From positions 1 to 8,912 of the forward strand of contig JAAZEI010000222.1 of the NCBI GenBank assembly GCA_012512355.1: a DNA stretch of 8,912 nt. The letters run 5' to 3'. Positions 1-6,588 of this stretch are shown here, one piece after another. This DNA is from Clostridiales bacterium. GTDB taxonomy: Bacteria; Bacillota; Clostridia; Christensenellales; Aristaeellaceae. A program made the translations under genes and the position numbers. Below the pieces are notes generated by a model. That model searched no databases, was not told the origin of the DNA, and was given only the letters and a program-made list of their open reading frames with translations. Every line of letters starts with the position of its first letter. The first letter of the stretch is position 1.

Positions 1-17
1 AATCATACCTCGACAGA

Positions 18-53
18 GCTTGCCTGTCATCCCTGCATGGCAGACAGGCAAGC
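18..53 (-). terminator. Stem-loop downstream of the solute-binding-type gene
   Basis: Two perfectly complementary 11-base arms (18-28 and 43-53) enclose a 14-base loop, starting 36 bases after the stop of the gene at 89-2368. No run of T follows the stem on the minus strand (TCTGTCGAGG), so this is not a textbook intrinsic terminator. It may end or stabilise the transcript, or belong to the leader of the next gene beyond the window. A further GACAG at 12-16 could compete with 43-47 for pairing to CTGTC at 24-28. Confidence 0.45.
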
Positions 54-85
54 CGCAAGAGGTTCATCCATTACCTTGAGATGAT

Positions 86-127
86 GCCTCACTGATTCTC
101 CAACCTCACCAGGCGCAGCTTGTTGTC
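86..127. repeat. 42-bp direct repeat, left copy
   Basis: This stretch is identical over 42 bases to 8616-8657. It covers the last 12 or so codons of the gene at 89-2368, its TGA stop and three bases beyond. Imperfect similarity continues to about 150, which encodes the rest of the shared C-terminal peptide. The two copies are 8530 bp apart in the same orientation and lie at the 3' ends of two paralogous genes. Confidence 0.95.
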
Positions 128-2368
128 CGCCTCTTTTATAAACTGGTCCAGGCTGAGGGTGCCTTCCTTCAACTGGTTAAAGGCTGGGTAGATATCGGCG
201 CGGTCTTCCAGCCGGTTGAGCGCTGTGGGAATAAAGACCATGTCAATGATCTGGCGCACAAGGTGGATATCATCTTCCGTCAGCAGGTAGCGAATTGTCG
301 TTTCAGCATCTTTTAGTACGTTTTGATAGGCTGCGATATAGGCTTCAATTTCACCCGCTGGCAGGCCTTTTGCATGTTGCTCTACAGCTTGCTGTTGCAG
401 GCTCTTGATGGATTCAGTTATTTTCGCGGTTTGTTCCTCATAGCGGGGGTTGAGGATGGCCTCATTTTCTCCGGGCATCAGCCGAACCTTCGTCATCTGG
501 GGCAGGGAAGCGGCATACAATTCGATGAAGCGCAGGGCAGCTTCGGGGTTTTTACTAAAAGGGTTGATGACCATCAGGCTGACATCGCCGGCGGTTACTT
601 TTTTACCGCCGGGTTCAGCCGCGAACAGTGTCATATCCTGCGATGTTTCGAGCTGAATGGTCTTGTGTGCCATGTCGGGGGTAAAGCCGTACCAGCGGTC
701 AGCGAGTGCGATTTTGCTGTATAGTTCTTCCTCCTGTGCTGCGGCGTCCGGGCTTTGCCAGTCAAATTGAACATCGATGGCCTGGGTATCCATCTCTTCA
801 ATCCGCGCCATCATGTTACGGAATAGCTTGGTATCAAAGCGCAGATCTTCGCCTTCTGCACGCAGCGCGTTGCGGTACACTTCAAAAGCTAAATCATAAA
901 GCATCCCTTTGTTGTTAAAGGTTCGCCAGTAGGTATACTCCGGGAATTTTTCATGGGTTTCGTTTGCCCACATCTGCAGGGAGTGGCAGAGCGAAAAAAA
1001 GTCTTCTGGCACCTGCATGCCCACCTTTTTAAAGAGCTCAGGTGCAACCATATCCACAGTAAATTCCAGCCCGGCGGGCAGGGCAAAGATTTTTCCGTCA
1101 ACCATCGCCAGGCTGCTTAGCATCGGGTACATGGCAGCGGTGGCTTTGGCCGCCTCGCCATCGGCCGGCAGCTCCAGCGCGTAACCTTTTTGCAGAAAGC
1201 TGTTCACCTGGTGCATCCTGGTATCCAGCCACAAGATGTCCGCGTCATCAGAGCGGCTGAGCATTGCCTGCACCAGGTCTTCGTTTGTGTCGTAATGAAC
1301 GCTTTGTGAATCAATGCGCACCTCGGGCATCCGGGCTGCAATCCGGTTGATCATGTCATTGTCCGAATAGCCCGCAATTACGAGGGTTTTAACGTCTTTT
1401 AGTCCATCCAGGTTGTCCTCTCGCAGCGCGATGCCTGCGTAAGTCAGGGCGGCCAGGCGGCCACTTTCAAACAGGTGCAGAGGCAGTGCAGCTGCATAGC
1501 TCATGTCAGAAGGCAGGTAGGCGCAGGCCGTGGGCTCCCCCAGCGCCTTTCTATAATAAATGATGTTTTTATCGGTAAAATACAGCTTGTCCTGCGCCGC
1601 GTCATAGGCCATGGAAGATGACCAGTAGCCTTCCATGCCGTCCATCAAAGGGCCGATGGGGTCAAGGGTTTCCATCTGCGGGTCAAAGATCGCCAGGTCC
1701 GGCGGCTTTGACTTCCCGGTTTGCGGGTCATAGCCAGTTTCATCGTCATACAGAAGGGCCAGCAGTTTGTCGTCTTTGTAGGTGGTGAGCTTCTTTATAT
1801 TCTTGAGGTCTTCAAAAGTCTGAATTTCACCCGATTGAAGTGATACCCGCATCGCGGTCATCCCGCCCATGTTGTCATTTGACAGCAGGTACAGAAAACC
1901 CTCTGACAAGAGCAGGTTGAAGGGTGCATTGGTGTAATTGTATTCATTTTCTTCCACAAGAAATGAGGACCAGTCAAGCTGCTTTAACTCACCAAAGCTG
2001 ATCGTGTCGCCTTTAAGTGTGACTTGGCGCAGCGTGCCTTTGGTGTTATTCATGGCGTACAGTGTTTCGCCGTCTGACAAGAGCAGGTCAAAATAGTCCG
2101 GATCATTTTCTGATGCGCTGTAGGTGTCACTGCGCTCCAGCAGCAGCACAGCTTTTTCTTCGCCCGGGGCATAGCGGTACAGCCCCGTTTGGGCTTTGAT
2201 ATACAAAACACCCCGGTGGGCTGCGATGGCCGTGATATCCAGTGTTTTGTCCAGCAGCGGCTGGGACAGCAGGGTAGTATCATGTGCCTGAGCTTTAGCG
2301 CCTGGAATGAAACCAAACAGCAGGGCGCATACCAGCGCCAGGGTGAGTACTTTTTTGAATATCTTCAT
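89..2368 (-). CDS. Exported propeller-like and ABC solute-binding domain fusion protein
   Basis: The product has 759 residues. It starts at an ATG preceded by the SD AGAGGAAAGACG. Residues 1-28 form a signal peptide ending in AKAQA. The nearest Cys (14, in ALVC) does not make a convincing lipobox, so the protein may be released or held by other means. Residues about 35-320 are beta-rich with repeated LLLSDGETLYAM and LLLSEGFLYLLS type strands, suggesting a beta-propeller. From about 326 the chain resembles family 1 extracellular solute-binding proteins: KTLVIAGYSDND, ADILWLD, LQKGYALEL, then DGKIFALPAG followed by LFKKVGMQVPEDF. A charged helical segment near 650-700 precedes the C-terminus. 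No sugar or peptide importer permease lies beside it, so a sensing or binding role is as likely as uptake. It follows the ABC ATPase gene after 169 bp with no clear terminator or promoter. By eye its GC is higher than that of the cassette upstream. Confidence 0.85.
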   Translation of the reverse strand: MKIFKKVLTLALVCALLFGFIPGAKAQAHDTTLLSQPLLDKTLDITAIAAHRGVLYIKAQTGLYRYAPGEEKAVLLLERSDTYSASENDPDYFDLLLSDGETLYAMNNTKGTLRQVTLKGDTISFGELKQLDWSSFLVEENEYNYTNAPFNLLLSEGFLYLLSNDNMGGMTAMRVSLQSGEIQTFEDLKNIKKLTTYKDDKLLALLYDDETGYDPQTGKSKPPDLAIFDPQMETLDPIGPLMDGMEGYWSSSMAYDAAQDKLYFTDKNIIYYRKALGEPTACAYLPSDMSYAAALPLHLFESGRLAALTYAGIALREDNLDGLKDVKTLVIAGYSDNDMINRIAARMPEVRIDSQSVHYDTNEDLVQAMLSRSDDADILWLDTRMHQVNSFLQKGYALELPADGEAAKATAAMYPMLSSLAMVDGKIFALPAGLEFTVDMVAPELFKKVGMQVPEDFFSLCHSLQMWANETHEKFPEYTYWRTFNNKGMLYDLAFEVYRNALRAEGEDLRFDTKLFRNMMARIEEMDTQAIDVQFDWQSPDAAAQEEELYSKIALADRWYGFTPDMAHKTIQLETSQDMTLFAAEPGGKKVTAGDVSLMVINPFSKNPEAALRFIELYAASLPQMTKVRLMPGENEAILNPRYEEQTAKITESIKSLQQQAVEQHAKGLPAGEIEAYIAAYQNVLKDAETTIRYLLTEDDIHLVRQIIDMVFIPTALNRLEDRADIYPAFNQLKEGTLSLDQFIKEADNKLRLVRLENQ

Positions 2369-2537
2369 CGTCTTTCCTCTCTTTATGAAAAATAGTCTTT
2401 AGCATATGGCGCAGAATACAAGGACAATATCCTGCTTCCGTGGAATGAATATTGATGGATTATCTATTAAAAAGCCTACATGTTTTAAATATTGCGGCCT
2501 CAGTAAAATTTCAGTATCAAAATTTACTTGGAATCTT

Positions 2538-3170
2538 TCAAATCTGCTGAAGGATACCTGCTTGCATCTCATGCACGGTATCACAGAGTGCTTCAATATC
2601 CTGGACATAGTGACTGGTGATCAATATTGTTTTTCCCTGTGAGCGTAAAAGCTTTAGCAAGGAATGGATATCCGCCACACCCTGTGAGTCAAGGCCGTTG
2701 AAAGGTTCGTCAAGTATCAGCAAGTGGGGATCTTCCATGATTGCCTGAGCTATGCCTAACCTTTGGCGCATGCCCATGCTGTATTTACCAACAGGCTTTC
2801 TACCAGTATCAGGTAAGCCAACGCGGCACATCACCTTTTGTATGTGGCTTTTTTCAGGCCTACCGCGGATGCTCATCAGCAGCTCAAGATTGAATTGACC
2901 GGTAAACTGCGGCAGAAAACCGGGCGTGTCCAAAATGAGTCCCAGGCTGTCCGGATATCGCATATCAATACCAACACGCTTTGTACCAATTCGCACTTCT
3001 CCAGTGTCTGGTTTTGTATATCCAATAATACAGCGGAACAGCACAGTTTTTCCCGAGCCGTTTCGGCCGATCAGCCCATGAATCTGGCCGGAAGCGAAAT
3101 GCGCGTTTACGTTCTTGAGTACCTCTTGCTTGCCATAATGCTTGCAAATGTTCTCCACACAGATATCCAT
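2538..3170 (-). CDS. ABC transporter ATP-binding protein, ABC-2 exporter type
   Basis: This 210-residue nucleotide-binding subunit would power the two membrane proteins encoded just upstream. It has an aromatic A-loop (Tyr12), Walker A GRNGSGKT (35-42), signature YSMGMRQ (130-136), Walker B LLILDEP (150-156), D-loop GLD (159-161) and H-loop His187. The usual Q-loop glutamine is replaced: the segment reads LILDTPGFLPQ with Asp81 there. This resembles the acidic residue I recall in BcrA/DrrA-like exporters. The length suits minimal exporter ATPases without a C-terminal extension. The ATG directly abuts the TAA of the preceding permease gene (TAAATG) and has the SD AAGGAA inside that gene's end, so translation is probably coupled. 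Substrate is unknown. Export of a secreted peptide or immunity to one are the two likely roles. Confidence 0.93.
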   Translation of the reverse strand: MDICVENICKHYGKQEVLKNVNAHFASGQIHGLIGRNGSGKTVLFRCIIGYTKPDTGEVRIGTKRVGIDMRYPDSLGLILDTPGFLPQFTGQFNLELLMSIRGRPEKSHIQKVMCRVGLPDTGRKPVGKYSMGMRQRLGIAQAIMEDPHLLILDEPFNGLDSQGVADIHSLLKLLRSQGKTILITSHYVQDIEALCDTVHEMQAGILQQI

Positions 3171-3986
3171 TTAAGGTTCCTTTCTTTCTGTTAGTGGCAA
3201 GTAGGGAATTAAAGTGTGCGTAAGTCCGAGAAGGCCTAAATTAACCAACACTTGCCTTAGTATCCCATACTTGACAGGTACGCCATATTCCCCAGAGGAA
3301 AAACTGTAACGTTTGGACATCCCCCAGTTAATAAACCATTCGATACTGCCTGACAGTTCATCATTGGAGCCCCGGAGCATCGCGAAAATAACAGGGAGGA
3401 CAAACGCTATAAGGCCGATACTGACTTCACCTGACAGCAAGTAAAAAAATAAGTAAATTTCGAGCAGCATAAAGCTTTGCATAGCATAAGTGAACATTGA
3501 AAACAAAGGCGGCCACCAAATTCTATTGTAAAATCCAGACTGATCCAAACCGAATACGTGCAACCCGCGCATTCCAGTGAAGAAACCTGTAAAGGTTATG
3601 GCCAATCCCATCAACACAGTGAGCAACAAGGTGTACAGCAGCATGGAGGCTTGCAGGCTCGTCATCCACTTCGCCTTGCTGCCATGGCGATAAAGGCTGA
3701 ACATCAAGGTTTTGCCCATCACTGACCTCATATATACAATCAACCCTGTCAAAGGAGGAAGCAGAGCCAAGAGCCAGTCGGTAACAGCGTCTATGTTAAT
3801 AAACATATTCCATTCATGGCCACCCAGCGTTTCAGCGACCAGTGAACCCAAAGTTGTACCCGGCATGTTAAACTGCGGACTTGCTAAGGCGCGAATACCC
3901 GCCATCGCCATCGCTAATGCGCATATATGCAAAGGCAGGAAAGCGCGCGTATAAAATACTATCATCTTCAATTTTTGCTTTGCCAT
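3171..3986 (-). CDS. ABC-2 type membrane permease subunit (second)
   Basis: This 271-residue integral membrane protein has about six predicted helices (near 14-34, 66-86, 112-136, 158-184, 187-204, 240-262). It lacks a signal peptide and has no soluble domain of note. It starts at an ATG with SD GAGGAG eight bases upstream, four bases after the stop of the first permease gene, and it abuts the ATPase gene. After helix 2 it carries FSLYRHGSKAKWMTSLQAS, which matches in position and spacing QLYRSGEKKYMRLQIQS in the first permease. The two therefore appear to be distant paralogues forming a heterodimer. That role is inferred from topology and gene order, as no single family signature was recognised. 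Confidence 0.8.
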   Translation of the reverse strand: MAKQKLKMIVFYTRAFLPLHICALAMAMAGIRALASPQFNMPGTTLGSLVAETLGGHEWNMFINIDAVTDWLLALLPPLTGLIVYMRSVMGKTLMFSLYRHGSKAKWMTSLQASMLLYTLLLTVLMGLAITFTGFFTGMRGLHVFGLDQSGFYNRIWWPPLFSMFTYAMQSFMLLEIYLFFYLLSGEVSIGLIAFVLPVIFAMLRGSNDELSGSIEWFINWGMSKRYSFSSGEYGVPVKYGILRQVLVNLGLLGLTHTLIPYLPLTERKEP

Positions 3987-3990
3987 CTGT

Positions 3991-4770
3991 CTATCTCCTC
4001 GTCATCAAGATTTTCAGCCCGATTAGAGCTGTTGTAATCCCGATCAAAAAGTAAATAAGCTGCCTGATAGTGTTGGCCCACAGGCTGTCAATGTAGGCAA
4101 TATTGATCGCGACAAGTGACCTTTGTGACCAATAGATCAACGCAGGGTTCATCTGCAGCACTGCATTAGATTGGTAGGCTATGGCCAATGTCAATACAAG
4201 GCCAAGACCGGCATTTTGCGTTAATGCAGTCAGTCCAACGCCAACCATGGACCAGACTGCTGCTGCCAGGGCGAAGCGAAACACACTGTCAAGGACAATT
4301 GGCCAACCATTGGCATACAATAAGGGCGCATAGGCGCTTTGCTTGATTATTTGTCGCCAGGATTCCAGCACATGATCTCCGCTCATTGGGCTTGCCAAAG
4401 CGATAAATGCTACATATAGCATGCTTCCCGCTAAACTGGCAAAAACGCTACCTAGCAGAGCGCTTTGAATTTGCAGGCGCATATACTTTTTCTCCCCCGA
4501 ACGGTAGAGCTGATAGTTCAAAAACCCCATATGGGCATCCTCTGCGGCAAAAGTAGCAGATGGAAGGACTGCAACCAATGGTAAGAGGACATGAACCAAG
4601 CCAAGCTCACGCGGCATCAAATAAAAGTATAGAAAGTCCGCACTTCCAAAGTACTTCAGAGGTTCATAAAAAAACATGCTGGTATCCATATGTGGGTAGA
4701 AGTATGCAAAAAGCTGAAGTGTCACTGCAATGTACAGCCCCCTGCTGAGGAAAATTCGTTTGGTCTGCAA
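3991..4770 (-). CDS. ABC-2 type membrane permease subunit (first), probable TTG start
   Basis: From the TTG at 4770 the product has 259 residues and begins MQTKRIFLSRG, directly followed by a first helix (10-26). Further helices lie near 56-76, 104-127, 163-184, 187-204 and 236-255. The TTG has the SD AGGAAAGG about nine bases upstream and lies 29 bp after the stop of the preceding gene. An in-frame ATG at 4854 would give 287 residues, but its extra 28 residues are hydrophilic and overlap the end of the preceding gene by 55 bp. Its only SD is a GGGGG ten bases away. The TTG is preferred but not proven. The cytoplasmic LYRSGEKK motif after helix 2 is shared with the second permease. Confidence 0.78.
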   Translation of the reverse strand: MQTKRIFLSRGLYIAVTLQLFAYFYPHMDTSMFFYEPLKYFGSADFLYFYLMPRELGLVHVLLPLVAVLPSATFAAEDAHMGFLNYQLYRSGEKKYMRLQIQSALLGSVFASLAGSMLYVAFIALASPMSGDHVLESWRQIIKQSAYAPLLYANGWPIVLDSVFRFALAAAVWSMVGVGLTALTQNAGLGLVLTLAIAYQSNAVLQMNPALIYWSQRSLVAINIAYIDSLWANTIRQLIYFLIGITTALIGLKILMTRR

Positions 4771-4799
4771 ATAATTTTTCCTTTCCTGCTCAGCGGTTT

Positions 4800-5828
4800 T
4801 TAAGTCACTTGGCCGCTGAGGGCATTGACACAATTGATCTCCGTATACTTCCATATTGTTTTTTCCCCCATAGTACTGCTTAGGGTTTGGGCCAATTCAC
4901 ACTCCAATGAAAACTGCCAGCCGGGTACGGCCAATCCATCATTTGTGATGATATAGCACGCCTTTATATCCACAATCCGACCGCTATGCTCCTGGATTAT
5001 TTCTCCATTTTGTCCTTGAGAAATAGTCGTTATTCCGTTTTTCCCCCATAACTGTAGGTAATGTAGCCTTAATGGCGCAAAGCAATCCCGCCAATTTTTA
5101 GCAGGGAAGGGTAATTCGGCTTTGCTTACTATTTCCCAAGGCAAATGCATACTTCCCCCGATTATATAGCCCTTTGAATCCAAGGTAAATCCGGATCTTG
5201 TCTTATGGAACTGGTCATCGCTTGCATTCTCAATCCTCGGGGCCAGAAGCCATCCTTCCAAGGTTTGTGCATAACTGGCAAAGTATACACTATCCTCTCG
5301 GTATGGTTCGTATGTACGTTCAAAATAATCTGCCGGCAGGCCATAAATCTGACCATCGGTTTGATAGTATTGTATGTATTCGTCTAGGCTGATCAATTCG
5401 ATGAGTTTGGGCTCATCAGCCCAACCCAAATCTTTGAGGGCAGCAGAGGAAGCCCCGGTTATGTCCTGGCGTATAGGGATATCAAGCAAAGTATTGCGAT
5501 CTATTCCGATAATCCCATTATTGCCATCATATAATTGATAGGGAAGGGACTGAAAAGAAAACCAATCCTTTGTGAGGTGGATATCCCGTTTCACAGGGCG
5601 ATGGACTGACAGATAAGGAGACAGAACTTGCAACACTTTTTTACGCTGCCATGCAAGGGGTGTCACTTTGTATTGATAGACAAAAGGCCCAGTTTCCTCA
5701 ATTTCTTCCCTAAGCGCCAGTTGTACAGGCAAATCGCTAAACAGGTTTTCCGCTTGTATAGCAAAGGCTTGCAATACCAAGAGCAGCAGGAGCAAGTTTA
5801 GAATTAGCAATCTTTTAGTTGTTGTCAT
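4800..5828 (-). CDS. Exported protein of unknown function, encoded ahead of the ABC exporter
   Basis: The product has 342 residues from the ATG at 5828, which has an AGG about nine bases upstream. The frame also runs 14 codons further up to a TTG inside the hairpin region, which is an unlikely start. Residues 6-24 are strongly hydrophobic (LLILNLLLLLLVLQAFA) and act as a signal peptide or anchor, and the rest should be outside the cell. The C-terminal part reads VPGWQFSLE, then about 30 residues later INCVNALSGQV. This Pro-x-Trp followed by an Asn-Ala-x-x-Gly ending is seen in YycI/PepSY-like and some DUF6034-type secreted proteins, so a similar fold is possible but not shown. It contains two clear cysteines (CFAPL, ACYII) plus others near the end. 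Position suggests a partner of the transporter, for example in capture, sensing or immunity. Confidence 0.75.
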   Translation of the reverse strand: MTTTKRLLILNLLLLLLVLQAFAIQAENLFSDLPVQLALREEIEETGPFVYQYKVTPLAWQRKKVLQVLSPYLSVHRPVKRDIHLTKDWFSFQSLPYQLYDGNNGIIGIDRNTLLDIPIRQDITGASSAALKDLGWADEPKLIELISLDEYIQYYQTDGQIYGLPADYFERTYEPYREDSVYFASYAQTLEGWLLAPRIENASDDQFHKTRSGFTLDSKGYIIGGSMHLPWEIVSKAELPFPAKNWRDCFAPLRLHYLQLWGKNGITTISQGQNGEIIQEHSGRIVDIKACYIITNDGLAVPGWQFSLECELAQTLSSTMGEKTIWKYTEINCVNALSGQVT

Positions 5829-5841
5829 AATCCGGAACCTA

Positions 5842-5854
5842 CTTTCTTTGAAAG
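5842..5854 (-). other. Short perfect hairpin next to the ribosome binding site of the 342-residue protein
   Basis: The arms CTTTC and GAAAG flank a three-base loop. The downstream arm runs straight into TAGG, the likely SD for the ATG at 5828. In RNA this stem would sit directly after the large hairpin at 5855-5891 and could limit ribosome access. Both stems have a loop of three A on the transcript. Confidence 0.4.
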
Positions 5855-5891
5855 AGCAGTATAGGCTCAATTTTATTGAGCCTATACTGCT
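5855..5891 (-). terminator. Perfect 17-bp inverted repeat with 3-base loop; attenuator or processing site
   Basis: Arms 5855-5871 and 5875-5891 are fully complementary over 17 bases, with a three-base loop. The repeat starts eight bases after the TAA of the small secreted protein gene and lies 27 bp before the next ATG. On the transcript it is followed by CTCTTTC and not by a long T-run. Partial termination, 3'-end stabilisation or RNase III-type processing are therefore all possible. Any of these would let the small secreted products be made in larger amounts than the transporter genes downstream. Confidence 0.6.
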
Positions 5892-5899
5892 GGATTTTA

Positions 5900-6301
5900 T
5901 TAAATATCCCAGTCAATAAGATAGTGCACCGTCATTCCAGGGTGAGAAGGAAGGATCAGAACAACTTTGTAATTGCGGTTATTGTTACCTGAACGTCCTA
6001 ACCAATCAAATGTGGTAAGTCCAGCTCCCTTTGTGATAGGTTCAATATGAGTCCCCCTGTCACCTAATTGCTGGTCATACAAGTAAATATTGATCGAGGT
6101 ATGCTGTGAGGCTCCACCTGAATACCCGCCTTTCCATGTACTGTTTCCACTAATTTTTTTATGATAGATAGACGGACCGTAGGTTAAATTAGTTCGAGAA
6201 TTCGGGAATTCAATGATTGATTGATGTGTTTCGGCAAGTGCAGTAGTAAGTGAACAAAATAGAATCGTAACAAGGAGTAACAGGGTAAGTGATTTTTTCA
6301 T
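5900..6301 (-). CDS. Small secreted protein, possible bacteriocin-like peptide
   Basis: The product has 133 residues from the ATG at 6301, chosen because GAAAGGA precedes it at good spacing and a classic signal peptide follows (MKKSLTLLLLVTILFCSLTTALA, residues 1-23, cleavage before Glu24). The frame is open further up to an ATG at 6403, but that extension reads as hydrophilic leader and is rejected. The mature chain of about 110 residues has no cysteine and is rich in Gly, Asn, Ser and aromatics (STWKGGYSGGASQH, FDWLGRSGNNNRNYK), and it ends in LIDWDI. This suggests a compact beta-rich extracellular protein. The Trp-x-x-Gly-Tyr-Gly motif and the linked ABC transporter faintly recall lactococcin 972-type bacteriocins. 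The match is too weak to assign, and the family is unknown to me. Confidence 0.8.
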   Translation of the reverse strand: MKKSLTLLLLVTILFCSLTTALAETHQSIIEFPNSRTNLTYGPSIYHKKISGNSTWKGGYSGGASQHTSINIYLYDQQLGDRGTHIEPITKGAGLTTFDWLGRSGNNNRNYKVVLILPSHPGMTVHYLIDWDI

Positions 6302-6317
6302 TTTTATTCCTTTCTTT

Positions 6318-6479
6318 TCAAACTGAGCCAATTGTAGGTTGATTGAAGCTGGAGAGTGCGTCGTTTTGACCAGAAACGCCAGAGCTATGTTTTCCAAATC
6401 CATCAGTCTTTGATGGACTGAGATCGAGACCCCCTATTCGTGGTGTTGTCTGATCTTGGCCATTGTTTTCCCCCTTCAC
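6318..6479 (-). CDS. Candidate small protein gene, 53 codons, GTG start
   Basis: An open frame of 53 codons runs from GTG at 6479 to TGA at 6318-6320, ending 16 bases before the next ATG and just ahead of its SD. The predicted peptide is polar and rich in Gly, Ser, Asn and Gln (MKGENNGQDQTTPRIGG at the start, FNQPTIGSV at the end), with no signal peptide or hydrophobic helix. Codon choice looks protein-like. The weak point is the start: there is no SD before the GTG. The strong GAAGGGGG nearby instead serves an out-of-frame ATG at 6463. It could be a leaderless or processed peptide precursor, or chance. Function is unknown. Confidence 0.4.
   Translation of the reverse strand: MKGENNGQDQTTPRIGGLDLSPSKTDGFGKHSSGVSGQNDALSSFNQPTIGSV
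6434..6463 (-). other. Possible 9-codon leader peptide with strong SD
   Basis: An ATG at 6461-6463 stands six bases after GAAGGGGG, the best SD in this spacer. It opens MAKIRQHHE followed by TAG at 6434-6436. The frame lies in +1 relation to the 53-codon candidate that overlaps it. It could be a translated leader that tunes expression of the gene at 5900-6301, or the real entry point of a frame disturbed by an indel. Confidence 0.25.
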
Positions 6480-6480
6480 C

Positions 6481-6582
6481 CTATATAGATAAAAATGTAT
6501 GTACTACATCAACAAAATATAAAACATTTTCTCTTTTTATTTTTACAGTGCTATTTTTTCTTACTTTAAGATAATTAGCCAT
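6481..6582 (-). other. Possible 33-codon small ORF in AT-rich spacer
   Basis: An ATG at 6580-6582, six bases after the stop of the upstream secreted protein gene, opens 33 codons (MANYLKVRKNSTVKIKREN at the start) and ends in TAG at 6481-6483. It has no SD and could be read only by reinitiation. The DNA is very AT-rich, so this may simply be promoter DNA with an accidental open frame. Its TAG is separated from the GTG of the 53-codon frame by a single base. Confidence 0.18.
6482..6512 (-). promoter_or_regulatory. Weak candidate promoter with internal palindrome
   Basis: On the minus strand TTGATG (6507-6512) and TATATA (6482-6487) are separated by 19 bases, longer than the ideal 17. Between them is the odd palindrome ATGTA-C-TACAT (6499-6509). 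A promoter here would drive the small frames and the second secreted protein separately from sigma. The match is modest and the region is AT-rich, so chance is likely. Confidence 0.2.
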
Positions 6583-6588
6583 AATGAA

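Noticed and set aside
323..724. Open frame of 133 codons on the plus strand
   Set aside because: It lies wholly inside the well-supported minus-strand solute-binding-type gene, lacks domain features, and is a shadow of its codon usage.
2399..2608. 69-codon minus-strand frame running past the end of the ATPase gene, possibly a frameshifted C-terminal extension
   Set aside because: Its first part overlaps the ATPase in another frame, the remaining 40 or so codons have no start or SD, and the ATPase is complete at 210 residues.
2538..3170. ATPase as a lactococcin 972-group exporter subunit
   Set aside because: The length fits, but the YSMGMRQ signature and acidic residue at the Q-loop point to BcrA/DrrA-like ABC-2 exporters, and the partner permeases are not the single large 7-helix type.
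4771..4854. ATG start at 4854 for the first permease
   Set aside because: It overlaps the preceding gene by 55 bp and adds a hydrophilic stretch before helix 1, while the TTG at 4770 has a better SD. It is not fully excluded.
6302..6403. Upstream ATG extension of the 133-residue secreted protein
   Set aside because: It would bury a clear signal peptide behind 34 polar residues, and the ATG at 6301 has a good SD. The same DNA reads better as the 53-codon frame.
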